64,000 nt of DNA from NCBI RefSeq assembly GCF_030499575.1, contig NZ_JASTLC010000001.1:6968001-7032000 (forward strand). Direction: 5' to 3'. Origin of the DNA: Streptomyces sp. DG2A-72 (lineage in GTDB: Bacteria > Actinomycetota > Actinomycetes > Streptomycetales > Streptomycetaceae). The translations under genes and the position numbers were made by a program. The notes under the pieces are model-generated. The model had not been told where the DNA came from. It did no database searches and saw only the letters and a list, made by a program, of their open reading frames with translations. How positions within the stretch are numbered: the stretch's first letter is position 1; every line of letters starts with the position of its first letter. Below, in pieces: positions 35,999 through 44,844 of this stretch.

Positions 35999-37171
35999 AG
36001 CCCGAGAACAACGGCCAGGATCCGTACGAATACATCGCCGACGTCGACGAATGCCACAACGCTGACGACTCGGACAACGCAGCCGGGTGGATCAAGAACC
36101 GGTTCTCGTACTGCCAGGAGACCTTGACGGTCATGCCGGCGATCAGGTGCGGCCTGTGGCCCCCGGCTGCTATCTGCAGGGCACCTTCATCTCGACCAAC
36201 ACCCTTATCGGCCGGGGCCAGATAGGTGGTCTGGGCGACAGCACGCTGACCCGGTTCGCCGAATTCGACTTCAATGTGGATGTTTTCCTCTCCAGCGGCG
36301 ATTTCAACAAGGCCGGCGCCAAGTTGGAAGCGAAACTGGAGTGCGAGGGAGACTGGGACATCGGAGTTCCGGGCAGCCCCACGGCAGAGGACGCCTGCCA
36401 GCCTGGCGTCTATACCGGCCGCAGTGATTCACCCAGCCAGTGGAAGTACAACGGCGACACGAAGTTCGACCTGTGGTCGCTGGCGCCCAGGCTGCCCGAT
36501 GTCGCCAATGGCGATCAGATCGCCACGGGCCTGTTCACCCCGGTCCTCAAGTTCACGATCCCCGGGTACTCCCAGGTCATACCCTCCGAGGGCGAGCAGG
36601 GGGAGGTGCGCTTCGACAGCGCCGCCTACAACCAGCGCGCCCAAGTGGGTCCGTGTTCCCCGACGCCACACCGGCCCTTCGCTATGACAGGAGCGACACA
36701 AGCGATCCCACCGCGCCGGTAGAGCCGTACCTCGGAGTGGCCGAGGTCGCGGACCACATCGGGGACGCCCTCGATGACCCGAGCAGCACCTTCCCCGCGA
36801 ACAGCGTCAAGAACCTTCCCGGCGGGGAAGCGCTGGACCCGATGCACCGCCTCGTGCCCGGCTACGGCGCGACCGAGCTGGAACGCTACAACGCCAACCG
36901 CTCGGTCGTATCCTCCACCTGCACCGACAGCGCCGTACCGGGGCGTCCCGCTGAGGGAAATCCGCCACACGACTGCGACGAATTCCCGTTTGCCTCGAGT
37001 TACGAAGGGGCCGCGCGCCACAGGTGCGAAGGAGATGCGTATCTCAACGACTTCTCCGTCCGTTACGTCGACCGCGTCGAGAACCAGGAAGCAGGGCGCC
37101 GCCTCGCTGCCTGGTACGACAATGACCGGATCCTCAGCCATGATCCGTTCATCATCACCATCGGCGACTGA
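35999..37171 (+). pseudogene. DNRLRE/NucA-NucB wall-protein gene, 3' half with nuclease domain
   Basis: Continues the protein interrupted at 28,988: KPENNGQDPYEYIADVDECH, GWIKNRFSYCQETLTV, then after a shift near 36,165 GCYLQGTFISTNTLIG, and after a shift near 36,655 VFPDATPALRYDRSDTSD. The C-terminus (CDEFPFASSYEGA ... NQEAGRRLAAWYDNDRI) is a NucA/NucB-type deoxyribonuclease domain. With two frameshifts and a missing 5' part it cannot make the full product. It ends just before a bidirectional terminator and a convergent small gene. Confidence 0.75.
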
Positions 37172-37202
37172 TCGGGGCTGTCCCGCTCAGAAATGATCTG
37201 TT

Positions 37203-37231
37203 GCGGGGCCGGCTCGGCAAGCCGGCCCCGC
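37203..37231. terminator. Bidirectional hairpin between nuclease fossil and convergent gene
   Basis: Perfect 12-bp stem GCGGGGCCGGCT and complement with five-base loop CGGCA. It lies between the stop at 37,171 and the minus-strand gene ending at 37,238. Confidence 0.75.
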
Positions 37232-37237
37232 ACGCAT

Positions 37238-37780
37238 TCAGCCCGGTTCTCCTGCACTGCACCCGCTCTTGTTACCGGCGGCCACCCGCCAGATCTGAAC
37301 GAGACAATACTGATCTTTGCCGTTCAACTCCTCTTCGCGGCCCGGCAGCGTCGGCAGGGTATCCTGGCGTCCTGCCAACGGGGAGATGAAGGGGCCGCGT
37401 TCGGGGTTGAATACCCACTTCCATCGCATTCTGTACAGGCCGGGAGACGGCAGGATGAGCGGAATCGGCTTGAACCCGCCGGCGATGATCTCAAGCGCAA
37501 GTTCCCCAACGGGAATCTCTACTTCGACCTCCTCCTTTCCAGACCATTCCCCGGTATCTTCCGGAGGGGCGTTGGACCAGCTCTCCAGTCGTATGGAAGT
37601 CTCTATCACCTGAGACGGCACCTGCAGATACACCATGCCGGGAGCAAAAAGCAGCCAATTCGCTGGATCTGTATGCGGTTGATACGTGTCGACACTCGTA
37701 TCGAACAAACCCAACAGGCGATAACCCGGACTAATTATGGTTTCGCATGCATCGAGCAACCTGCTCAAGGAACACCTCAC
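37238..37780 (-). CDS. Unknown protein, possible immunity partner of the NucA-NucB gene
   Basis: 180 residues from a GTG. The pattern SGKEEVEVEIPVGELALEIIAGG, then LPSPGLYRMRWKWV and CLVQIWRV, resembles small beta-rich proteins I recall from streptomycetes. No known name can be assigned. Placed tail-to-tail after a secreted nuclease gene it could be its immunity protein, but that is inference. The first 20 residues are weakly supported and the start may be further in. Confidence 0.5.
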   Translation of the reverse strand: MRCSLSRLLDACETIISPGYRLLGLFDTSVDTYQPHTDPANWLLFAPGMVYLQVPSQVIETSIRLESWSNAPPEDTGEWSGKEEVEVEIPVGELALEIIAGGFKPIPLILPSPGLYRMRWKWVFNPERGPFISPLAGRQDTLPTLPGREEELNGKDQYCLVQIWRVAAGNKSGCSAGEPG

Positions 37781-37902
37781 GCATCATCAATTGGGTCCCG
37801 AACAGCATAGTGCCCTCGAATTGGAAGCAATGTTCTTTCCGGCCAGGAGGATCACCGAAGCCGTCCCAGGGCACCGTCGTTCAGGTGACGTGTCCTGGTT
37901 GA

Positions 37903-38170
37903 TCACATGATGCCGAGGGTGATCAGCGGACAGTTTGCGTCGCGGGTGTGGTGGCGGAGTCCAGCGGCGATGTTCGTCTGGCTGGAGAGTCGGAGAGCGC
38001 CGATGGCCAGGTTGCGTAGGGATGCCATGGCACGTGGAGCGGTGCCGATGCGGCGTAAGCGGGAGGCGTCCTCGGCGTACGTGGGTGTCCCTGACGTGGT
38101 GGATCTTGTTTTCGATGCCCCAGTGGTCGCGGACGCGACGTCGACTGGCACTGTCACGTTGTTGGGTGTG
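37903..38170 (-). pseudogene. ISAs1-type transposase C-terminal remnant
   Basis: [14 protein letters not shown] in one frame is followed, after a one-base shift near 38,085, by [21 protein letters not shown] and [10 protein letters not shown]. These are the C-terminal motifs of ISAs1/H-repeat transposases. The catalytic N-terminal part is absent. Confidence 0.8.
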
Positions 38171-38249
38171 TGGGTGTCTGACGGTGTGTCGGGGGCATGG
38201 TGGGGCCTGAAGCTTCCCCTTGTGAGTGGACACCTGGAGACTGGGACGT

Positions 38250-38908
38250 GAGGTTCCAGAGGAGCGGGTGGCCTTGTAACCGGTGATGACCACCGGGATG
38301 TCCGGGTCGTCGTCCAGGCCGGTGAAGCCGAGGTCGCCGATGGCGCCCAACTCATGGGCGCGCAGGCGCTCGACGAGCTTGTTGTAGCGGGCGGTGGTGA
38401 TCTCCGAGGAGCGTCCAGGGCGGGCCGCGGACAGCCACAGGAGCTGGCCCCGATCATCGGTGAGCGCGAGGAACAGCAGGCCGTGGGCCTTGTGATTCCC
38501 GCTGTAGTTGCGGCGGTTGTCCGCTCCGGTGCGGCGCCGGGTGCGGATCAGGGTGCCGTCGATCAGGACGACGTGTCCACCCTTTCGGGTGACCTTCGTC
38601 AACGCGCGGTCCAGGCGCTCGGCCCGCGCGGCGAGCAGTTCGATCACTTCCATCACCCAGCGGCGCACCGTTGTCGCGGAGATGTTGTTGCCGCCAGCCA
38701 TGTCGGCAGGCCGCTGGTCATGGCGCAGGACGGCGAGGACGATCGTGGCGATCCGTCCGGGCGGCAGCTTGCGCCACCTGGAGTGGATCTTCTTCAAGTG
38801 TCCGCGCAGCAGGTCGCCGAGGAAGGCCAAGGTGGCCGTGGACAGGGTGAGGCTCGACTGGTAGAGAAACGTCTCAGTGCCCCCGGCGGAGCTGCTCTTG
38901 TTTCGCAT
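38250..38908 (-). pseudogene. IS5-like (DDE_Tnp_4) transposase, 3'-truncated
   Basis: Starts at 38,908 and reads the N-terminal HTH_Tnp_4 part (LPPGRIATIVLAVLRHDQRP, NISATTVRRWVMEV), then catalytic segments [16 protein letters not shown] and [15 protein letters not shown]. After [10 protein letters not shown] it loses similarity and the frame runs into the ISAs1 remnant, creating a chimeric 373-codon ORF to 37,787. The third catalytic residue is missing. Confidence 0.75.
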
Positions 38909-38975
38909 GCGACATCAACTACCGCCAGGGGCATGGACGTTACGGCCAAGGCGCAGGTCTCGCGCTCGCCCACGT

Positions 38976-39155
38976 TCACAGTGTGGTGGTGAACTTCCCG
39001 TCCGCGAGTTTGCGCAGCCAGCCCCGCTCGGCCAGCCGGTTCAGCTTCGCGCGCATCGCCTCCGAACGGGCCGGCTCCAAGAAGATCCCCAGCTCACCGC
39101 AGATCTGCTTCGAGTTCTGCCGGAAATACGTCGCCGGGCGGTGGCGTACGAGTGC
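38976..39155 (-). pseudogene. Small winged-helix fragment of a mobile element
   Basis: The minus strand reads SKQICGELGIFLEPARSEAM and RAKLNRLAERGWLRKLADGK. I recall such short helix-turn-helix modules next to Streptomyces transposases. Only the C-terminal 60 residues are present; upstream the frame is antisense to the integrase. Confidence 0.45.
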
Positions 39156-39174
39156 AGCCAAGACCCGAGAGGGC

Positions 39175-40248
39175 ATGGCGGACGGTCTTGCAGCCGTGAC
39201 GCTCGCCATGGTCAAGCGCGGGGACGGCGCTCCCTCGGATGAGCAATTGCGGTTGGCCTTCCGATGGGGGATCGTGCCCCCGAATGCAGGGGAGGATCCG
39301 CCGGCCGACCTCAAAGCCGCGTATGAGTGGCTCACGACGACGGATCGTCCGGTGCGCGACGTGGCAGACGCTGCGGTGTTCGAGGACGTGCTCTATCGCC
39401 TCGCGTACAAGCTGGACGGCACCCCGGCGGCGGGCGACACGTACAGGCGTCGCCGCCGGGCCCTGAACACCGCTCTCGAACACGCGGTGGTCGCGGAGGA
39501 CCTCTCGGGGAACCCGCTTCAGCGCGCCCGCCGGAAGCATGTCGGCTCCAATGATGTGGTTGACCGGCGAGTCCTCGTGAACGCCCTACAGGCCCGTCAG
39601 TTGCTCGCGGCAGTGTCCTACGGATCGTGGGATCGGTGCCGTGGGAGGCGTCTGGTGGCCTTCTACGCGGTCCTGTACTACGCGGGCTTGCGTCCGGCTG
39701 AGGCAGTCGGACTGAGGCGGTCCGACTGCCATCTCCCTGAGGCAGGATGGGGCACGCTGACGCTCCGAGAGACGCGTCCCGTCTCAGGGAAGCAGTGGAC
39801 CGATTCCGGCGAACGTCACGACCGGCGCGGACTGAAGGCGCGGGAGGCCAAGAGCGACCGACCGGTACCCATCCCGCCCGTTCTGGTGGCCATCCTGCGG
39901 GCGCACCTGGACGCGTTCGGCACGGCCAAGGAAGGGCGTGTGTTCGGCAACGAGCGCGGGGGAGTGGTCGGCTCCTCTACCTACTGGCGGGTGTGGGAGG
40001 AAGCACGGGAATACGCGCTGCCACCCGAGCGGGTCGACTCGCCGCTGGCCGGGCGCCCGTATGACCTGCGGCACGCATGTATCACGCGGTGGCTGAACGC
40101 CGGGGTTCCGATCGCTGAGGTGGCCCGGCGGGTCGGCAACTCTCCCGAGGTGATCCACCGGCGCTATCACGGCTGCATCGACGGTCACGAGGAAGCCGCC
40201 AACGCGAAGATCACAAAGGCGTTGGAGGAGGACGGAGACGCTGCATAG
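39175..40248 (+). CDS. Tyrosine integrase lacking its N-terminal arm-binding domain
   Basis: 357 residues from an ATG at 39,175; upstream codons are antisense to another fragment. It keeps the core-binding part and the full catalytic domain: FYAVLYYAGLRPAEAVGLRR (first Arg), KSDRPVPIPPVLVAIL, RPYDLRHACITRWLNAGV (His-x-x-Arg) and GNSPEVIHRRYHGCIDG (Tyr). About 90 N-terminal residues of the normal 450 or so are missing. Cleavage chemistry might remain, but normal site recognition is doubtful. Confidence 0.8.
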   Translation: MADGLAAVTLAMVKRGDGAPSDEQLRLAFRWGIVPPNAGEDPPADLKAAYEWLTTTDRPVRDVADAAVFEDVLYRLAYKLDGTPAAGDTYRRRRRALNTALEHAVVAEDLSGNPLQRARRKHVGSNDVVDRRVLVNALQARQLLAAVSYGSWDRCRGRRLVAFYAVLYYAGLRPAEAVGLRRSDCHLPEAGWGTLTLRETRPVSGKQWTDSGERHDRRGLKAREAKSDRPVPIPPVLVAILRAHLDAFGTAKEGRVFGNERGGVVGSSTYWRVWEEAREYALPPERVDSPLAGRPYDLRHACITRWLNAGVPIAEVARRVGNSPEVIHRRYHGCIDGHEEAANAKITKALEEDGDAA

Positions 40249-40272
40249 CGGTCAGTGTTCATCGTGCTGCGA

Positions 40273-40299
40273 GGGCGGTCCGGGAGAATCGGACCGCCC
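40273..40299 (+). terminator. Hairpin after truncated integrase
   Basis: Perfect 10-bp stem GGGCGGTCCG with a seven-base loop, 25 bases after the integrase stop. Confidence 0.75.
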
Positions 40300-40322
40300 T
40301 TAGATGTGGTGGTTTCCGCACG

Positions 40323-40952
40323 TCAGGGCTCCTGACTTGCTGACCCCAGGTGCTCCCTGGCAGTCCTGGTCCATTCCACGATGCCGTGGTGCAGCTCATC
40401 GACGGAGGTTTGGGAACGCCTCCGAGCGGTCCTGAACTGGCTGCCAGCGTAAATCATGTCAACCAGCACGTTGACGTCCTCCACGGCTTCCGAAACCAAC
40501 AGCCTCAGCTGCTCGGCTCGTTCGGCTTCTTCAAGACTTACGGACAGACGTAGGGATGCGTCTCGCAGCCATAGATCCTTGTAGATCTGCGCGAGCTGAT
40601 CCCTCGGCGTATCCAGGTCTGGACCCGTGCTGCCTGCTCTAGCCATGGTGTCGATTGCCTCACTACAGAAATGGGCAAGGTCTACGACCGCCACCCGCAC
40701 GGCTTCGACTTGTCCGAGGAACGCGATGTACGCCTCCCTGCGAACCTGCCACATCGCCTCTTGGCGTTGCGCCGAGAACTGTGCTTGCACGCCAGCTAGG
40801 ACCGCGTCGACCTGTGCCGCCGCTGCCCTGTGAGCTGCTTCGATTTGCGCTGCCGCGGCCTTGCGAGCGGCGTACCACCCCATGCCTGCGGTGACTACAA
40901 CCCCGCCGACACCGATACCTGCCGCCCATATGGCAGCTGCCCCCTGATCCAT
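40323..40952 (-). CDS. Membrane-anchored coiled-coil protein of unknown function
   Basis: 209 residues. One N-terminal hydrophobic segment (AIWAAGIGVGGVVVTAGMGW) is followed by an alanine/glutamine-rich helix likely to form a coiled coil (AAAQIEAAHRAAAAQVDAVL) and a helical C-terminal domain. I recognise no family function. It stands alone between the truncated integrase and the left attachment site. Confidence 0.6.
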   Translation of the reverse strand: MDQGAAAIWAAGIGVGGVVVTAGMGWYAARKAAAAQIEAAHRAAAAQVDAVLAGVQAQFSAQRQEAMWQVRREAYIAFLGQVEAVRVAVVDLAHFCSEAIDTMARAGSTGPDLDTPRDQLAQIYKDLWLRDASLRLSVSLEEAERAEQLRLLVSEAVEDVNVLVDMIYAGSQFRTARRRSQTSVDELHHGIVEWTRTAREHLGSASQEP

Positions 40953-41058
40953 GATGCGCGATTATGCCGACACCGATGCGCGATACGAGTGCTCACTGAG
41001 GCTGCTGCGCGATAATCGGCCCGTCGTCGGCCGCCGCCTGTTGACCCGCGCTACTGGC

Positions 41059-41291
41059 TCAGGCCTCGCCTTGCGCCGCCCGGTACGCCTTGTATCGAAC
41101 CCAGGCGTCTTCGAACATCTCGATGGCGGCTGGGATGGCGCCGCACTCTTCGAGATAGGCGCGCTGGCCTGACCGCCCTTCCGTGACGGCCAGTCGGGAT
41201 CATTGGCGACATCGCGGGAAAGGTCACCAATGCCGCTGTCACGATCAGCTTGGGTCTTCAACCACGCTGTGAAGCTCTTCGGTTTGAGCAT
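41059..41291 (-). pseudogene. YozE SAM-like family protein, frameshifted
   Basis: Reads MLKPKSFTAWLKTQADRD, IGDLSRDVANDPDWPSR, then after one lost base near 41,180, QRAYLEECGAIPAAIEMFED and AWVRYKAYRAAQGEA to a stop. This is the typical 75-residue YozE_SAM_like family in actinobacteria. The interval is 233 bases, one short of a whole number of codons. Confidence 0.7.
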
Positions 41292-41418
41292 GTCCACATC
41301 CTTCCGCACGGCCCCCGACGTCGTCAGGGGTGCCCCAGGGCGTGAGGAGTGCGTGAGTGAGTCGGAGGTGTGTCGCGTGTATCGCAGATGGTGCGCGAAC
41401 AGTGAGACGCAACGAGAA

Positions 41419-41451
41419 AGAGCGGGAGTCAGTGAGACTGACTCCCGCTCT
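41419..41451. terminator. Strong hairpin left of the left attachment site
   Basis: 15-bp perfect stem AGAGCGGGAGTCAGT and complement with a GAG loop. Confidence 0.75.
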
Positions 41452-41505
41452 CTCATGTCGGCATTCGCCCAGGTCAGAGGTTGGTTCTTGCTGGCTGACT
41501 GGCGA

Positions 41506-41550
41506 GTGCCCCCGGCAGGATTCGAACCTGCGCACACGGCTCCGGAGGCC
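41506..41550 (-). repeat. Left attachment core, tRNA-Arg(CCG) 3' end copy
   Basis: 45 bases identical to 62,668-62,712. On the minus strand it reads as the 3' half of a tRNA: an anticodon loop containing CCG, the T-arm GCAGGTTCGAATCCTGC and acceptor strand CGGGGGCA. The 5' half of the tRNA is absent. It marks the left end of the 21.2-kb element. Confidence 0.8.
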
Positions 41551-41621
41551 AGGGGAGACCGTTGCGGTTTTGGGGTGCTGACCTGCGGGGGAGGAGCGGG
41601 CATGATCTTCGGCTATCAAGA

Positions 41622-41643
41622 TCATTACGCGCCTCTTACGTGG
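41622..41643. promoter_or_regulatory. Arm-type direct repeats at left end
   Basis: TCATTACGCGC and CTCTTACGTGG, 11-base period, on the element side of the left core. They match TCATTACGTGG repeats at the right end (62,542-62,568), as expected of integrase arm sites. Confidence 0.5.
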
Positions 41644-41684
41644 GCAGCCTGTCGGGCGATCGGTCCGGCCCGTATGGTCGAAGC

Positions 41685-42611
41685 ATGATCTCGGGCAGCA
41701 GCGGGGAACCGGACGGCGGCGCGGAGTTCACGGCGGAGGGCTTGGAGCCGCTCCTTCGGGAAGCCTGCGCGACGGTCCAACTTGACTCCCATGGCGCCGA
41801 GTTGCTGCGGCTCGGCTCGAACGCCGTCTACCGCCTGATGTCGTTACCGGTGATCGTCCGCATCGCGCGTGATCGGTCGGCCCTGGTGGAGATGCAACGG
41901 GCTGTGAACGTGACCCGGTGGCTTGAGAGGCAGGACTTCCCGTCCATGCGTGTGCCGGCGTCGGTCGCTCAACCGCTCGTCGTCGGCGGCCGGGTGGTCA
42001 CCTTCTGGGAGAGCGTTCAGGAGCACGAGGAGTACGGGACGGTCGCCGAACTCGCCGATCTTCTACGTCGCTTGCACTGGCTCGAAGAACCTGAGTCTCT
42101 GAAGCTGCCGTACTTTGACCCGCTGGCCAAGGTGGCGGCTTCCTTGGAGGGGCTGGACGGCATCTCTGGGGAGGACCAGAAGTTCCTGGAAGAGCGAGCG
42201 GCGAGCCTCGGCAAAGACTACGACCGGCTGGACTTTGTCCTCCCCTTCGGCATGATCCACGGGGATGCCAGCATCGGGAACATCCTTCGCCACCGGGACG
42301 GGCACGCGGTGCTCATCGACTTGGACGGTTTCACTCTCGCGCCGCGTGAGTGGGACCTGGTCCAGACGTCGATGTTCTACGAACGGTACGGCTGGCACAC
42401 GCAGGCCGAGTACGCGGAGTTCGTGCACCGGTACGGCTTTGACCTGATGAACTGGCCCGGGTACGAGACTCTTGCGGACCTGCGTGAGCTGATGATGGTT
42501 GTCTGGCTCGGTCACCAGGTCACGAGGAACGACCGGGCTGCCGCCGAGTTTGCCCGGCGGGTCCGGTCACTTCGCACGGGGGAGGGCCGAGACGAATGGG
42601 GTCCGTTTTGA
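41685..42611 (+). CDS. Aminoglycoside phosphotransferase-family protein
   Basis: 308 residues from ATG at 41,685. MIHGDASIGNILR is the catalytic loop (Asp and Asn) and VLIDLDGFTLAPREWDL the metal-binding motif of the APH/choline kinase fold. It is a stand-alone kinase-like enzyme; the substrate could be an antibiotic or a metabolite. It is the first gene inside the left end of the element. Confidence 0.85.
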   Translation: MISGSSGEPDGGAEFTAEGLEPLLREACATVQLDSHGAELLRLGSNAVYRLMSLPVIVRIARDRSALVEMQRAVNVTRWLERQDFPSMRVPASVAQPLVVGGRVVTFWESVQEHEEYGTVAELADLLRRLHWLEEPESLKLPYFDPLAKVAASLEGLDGISGEDQKFLEERAASLGKDYDRLDFVLPFGMIHGDASIGNILRHRDGHAVLIDLDGFTLAPREWDLVQTSMFYERYGWHTQAEYAEFVHRYGFDLMNWPGYETLADLRELMMVVWLGHQVTRNDRAAAEFARRVRSLRTGEGRDEWGPF

Positions 42612-42631
42612 GCACGCGCTGAGGGGAGCTC

Positions 42632-44020
42632 TCAAGCACCAACACGGTCGTCCGACGCGATCCACAGCCTGTGCTCTTGGACCTGATCGGTGAAGAGCTG
42701 TACGTCCTTGCTGGTGCCGACCCCCGCAAGGTTCTGCCGGAACTCGGCAAGGTAGCTGACACAGCGGGCCGACTTGAGCTGCTCGCCCAAGTCGAGGGCA
42801 TCGAGCGCCACGCGGCAGGCCTCTTCGACGTCTCCGGCACGAAGGTGGGCGTCGGCCAGAACCATGGTCGCGAAGAAGTCGCTCCGCACGTGGCCGCCGC
42901 TCATGGCGTTCTCGGCGTGGAGTACTGCCTTCCGGGCGCTGTTTACGTCTCGGAAGCAGTGAGCGGCCTCAGCGGCAAGTTCAGCTTCGTCGAAGTAACT
43001 GATCCACTCGGGCTCGTCGTCGTTGTTCCTGCTTGCCAGTGCATTCGTGGCTGCGCCCAAGGCGGCTTCACAGGCCCGTACGTCGCCTGTCCGAGCAAGC
43101 GCGCGGGCCTCCATGGCATGGAACTGGGCGCGAAGCGTCGGCGTGGCTACGGGAGAGATGCCCATGAGCGCCGCGCGGGAGAACGTGGCGGCCTGGGTGT
43201 AACGACCGAGGAACGTCGCCTGATGACTCATAGCGGACAGGATGCTTCCAGCGAGCCGACGGTCGTTCGCGTCCTGGGCCAATCGGAGAGCCTGAAGGAA
43301 GTACCGCTGTGCCAAGCCGTGACGGCAGGCGTCGTACGACATCCAACCGGCCAGGAGGGTTGCCTCTGCCACGGTGGAGAACAGGGCCCGTCCGACTTGC
43401 TCTGTGTACTGCCCTCGCAGCAGCGGTGTCACTTCGGTACTGAGGTACTGGACTGCTGCGTGCCGGGCATGGTCGCCACCGAAACGGTCGTCCAGCTCGG
43501 CGAACATGTCCGCGGTGGTCTTGATTGCTGCCACGTCTCCAAAGCCGACGCGCATTCCGTCCCGACGTTGCGGAGGAACGGCCGGCTCAGGCGCGACCAG
43601 CCACCGGAGCGAGGCTTCGTTCCACGCTGGTTCGGACGGCTCGGTCTGCAACAGGGGCTCGTACCTGTTGAGATCCGCGCGCCACAGCTGGCCGACCGTA
43701 TCGATCGCTCCTTCGGGGCTCGCCGGATAACTGGCGTCCAGAAGGCCGGTGTCCCGCTCGCCTTCGTGGTTCAGTCCCAACTCACCGGCACTGAGGTCGT
43801 ACGCCTCACACAGCATCGGACCGTAGAAGTCGTCCGGCGTGCTGTGCCCGTTCTCCCAACTGGCGATGCGGCGCTTCACGCTGGCGTCAGAGGGAAGCTG
43901 GTGTCCACGGCGGAGCGCAACATGACGCAGCTCGCGCACCAACCGCGGCTGACTCCAGCCCCGGCCCACACGAGCTTGCCGTAAGCGAACGCTGATCGGC
44001 TCCAGCGAAGGCGTGACCAT
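42632..44020 (-). CDS. XRE-family regulator with TPR-like sensor region
   Basis: 462 residues from ATG at 44,020 with GGGGAGGGA directly upstream. The N-terminus (VRLRQARVGRGWSQPRLVRE ... RRIASWENGHSTPDDFYG) is an HTH_3-type domain. The remaining 370 residues are alpha-helical repeats (YFLQALRLAQDANDRRLAGS, ACEAALGAATNALASR) like TPR-containing regulators. It is divergent from the three-gene operon at 44,284 across a long palindrome and is the likely controller of both. Confidence 0.85.
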   Translation of the reverse strand: MVTPSLEPISVRLRQARVGRGWSQPRLVRELRHVALRRGHQLPSDASVKRRIASWENGHSTPDDFYGPMLCEAYDLSAGELGLNHEGERDTGLLDASYPASPEGAIDTVGQLWRADLNRYEPLLQTEPSEPAWNEASLRWLVAPEPAVPPQRRDGMRVGFGDVAAIKTTADMFAELDDRFGGDHARHAAVQYLSTEVTPLLRGQYTEQVGRALFSTVAEATLLAGWMSYDACRHGLAQRYFLQALRLAQDANDRRLAGSILSAMSHQATFLGRYTQAATFSRAALMGISPVATPTLRAQFHAMEARALARTGDVRACEAALGAATNALASRNNDDEPEWISYFDEAELAAEAAHCFRDVNSARKAVLHAENAMSGGHVRSDFFATMVLADAHLRAGDVEEACRVALDALDLGEQLKSARCVSYLAEFRQNLAGVGTSKDVQLFTDQVQEHRLWIASDDRVGA

Positions 44021-44143
44021 TCCCTCCCCGCCTGTCCATAGATGCGACTTCTGCGGCGCACGACTCTTCGGCCTCACGACCGAATGTACGCGCTGTTCAT
44101 CGCCGCGCGCTGCAAGTAACTGAAGATCCATGGTCGTTGACTT

Positions 44144-44190
44144 GTGACGGGGGATGACGCGTCCACGCGCGACGCGTCATCCCCCGTCAC
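44144..44190. promoter_or_regulatory. Perfect 20-bp inverted repeat in divergent promoter
   Basis: GTGACGGGGGATGACGCGTC, a seven-base loop, then its exact complement. The motif GTCA-C4 recurs just to the right (CGTCACCCCTCGTCATC). Location between the XRE gene and its divergent operon suggests an operator, though a terminator-like cruciform is possible. Confidence 0.6.
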
Positions 44191-44283
44191 CCCTCGTCAT
44201 CTGCCCCGGCCGGGGTATCGCTCCTGAGTCTGGACGCAGGGCGGCATTGCGGCCGCAACTGAACCCGACCGAGGTGAGATGAA

Positions 44284-44844
44284 GTGCAGAGGATGACCAG
44301 GAGGGGCGTGGAGTGGCTGTCCGCAGCAGCGGACAACCCTGCGGAGTGCCGACAAGTATGGGCGGACGATCCTCGGATGCCGTGCCTGCTGTCGACCGGC
44401 CGCTTCTTCGACGTGGTGAGCGTCGAACAACGCCTCGGGACGGAGATGTTCGACCGCCTCCTACGAAGTGGGATGCCGTTCGGACCGACGGTCGTCGACC
44501 GCAAGGCCCAGCGCGTGGGGTTCTTCCTCGGCTCGGAGAGCCGCGAGACCTTCACGCACTACCTGGAACGCGAAACGTCATCGACACCGCCGCACCGGTA
44601 CCTCGGCCGCGGCTGCGCCGTTGTTGTCCCCGGCCCCATCCCACTGTCCGATGACCGCTATCAGTGGCTCCGCGCCCCCACACGCCGGCCGGAGGCCAAT
44701 CCGCTGCGCCCCGTCGCCCTCGCAACCGCGCTCGTTGCCTCCGTGGAACTCCTGGCGCGCATCGACCGCTTCGACGAGCAGTACCCGACGCCCTACGCGG
44801 CGGTCGCTGCCCTCCCCGAGGAGACGAACACGGATGCCGGATGA
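44284..44844 (+). CDS. Prim-pol-like/unknown element protein
   Basis: 186 residues from GTG with AGGTGAG upstream. The pattern VEWLSAAADNPAECRQVWAD, PCLLSTGRFFDVV and RYQWLRAPTRRPEANPL is found in many streptomycete mobile elements, usually annotated as bifunctional DNA primase/polymerase-like. The catalytic residues of prim-pol enzymes are not obvious, so an accessory regulatory role is possible. First gene of an operon with the next two. Confidence 0.55.
   Translation: MQRMTRRGVEWLSAAADNPAECRQVWADDPRMPCLLSTGRFFDVVSVEQRLGTEMFDRLLRSGMPFGPTVVDRKAQRVGFFLGSESRETFTHYLERETSSTPPHRYLGRGCAVVVPGPIPLSDDRYQWLRAPTRRPEANPLRPVALATALVASVELLARIDRFDEQYPTPYAAVAALPEETNTDAG

Noticed and set aside
37787..38908. 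A single 373-residue transposase
   Set aside because: N-terminal part is IS5-like, C-terminal part is an out-of-frame ISAs1 remnant; the ORF is a chance fusion.
41245..41625. Coding ORFs on both strands across the left attachment core
   Set aside because: They run through the terminator hairpin and the tRNA-derived core and have no domain support.
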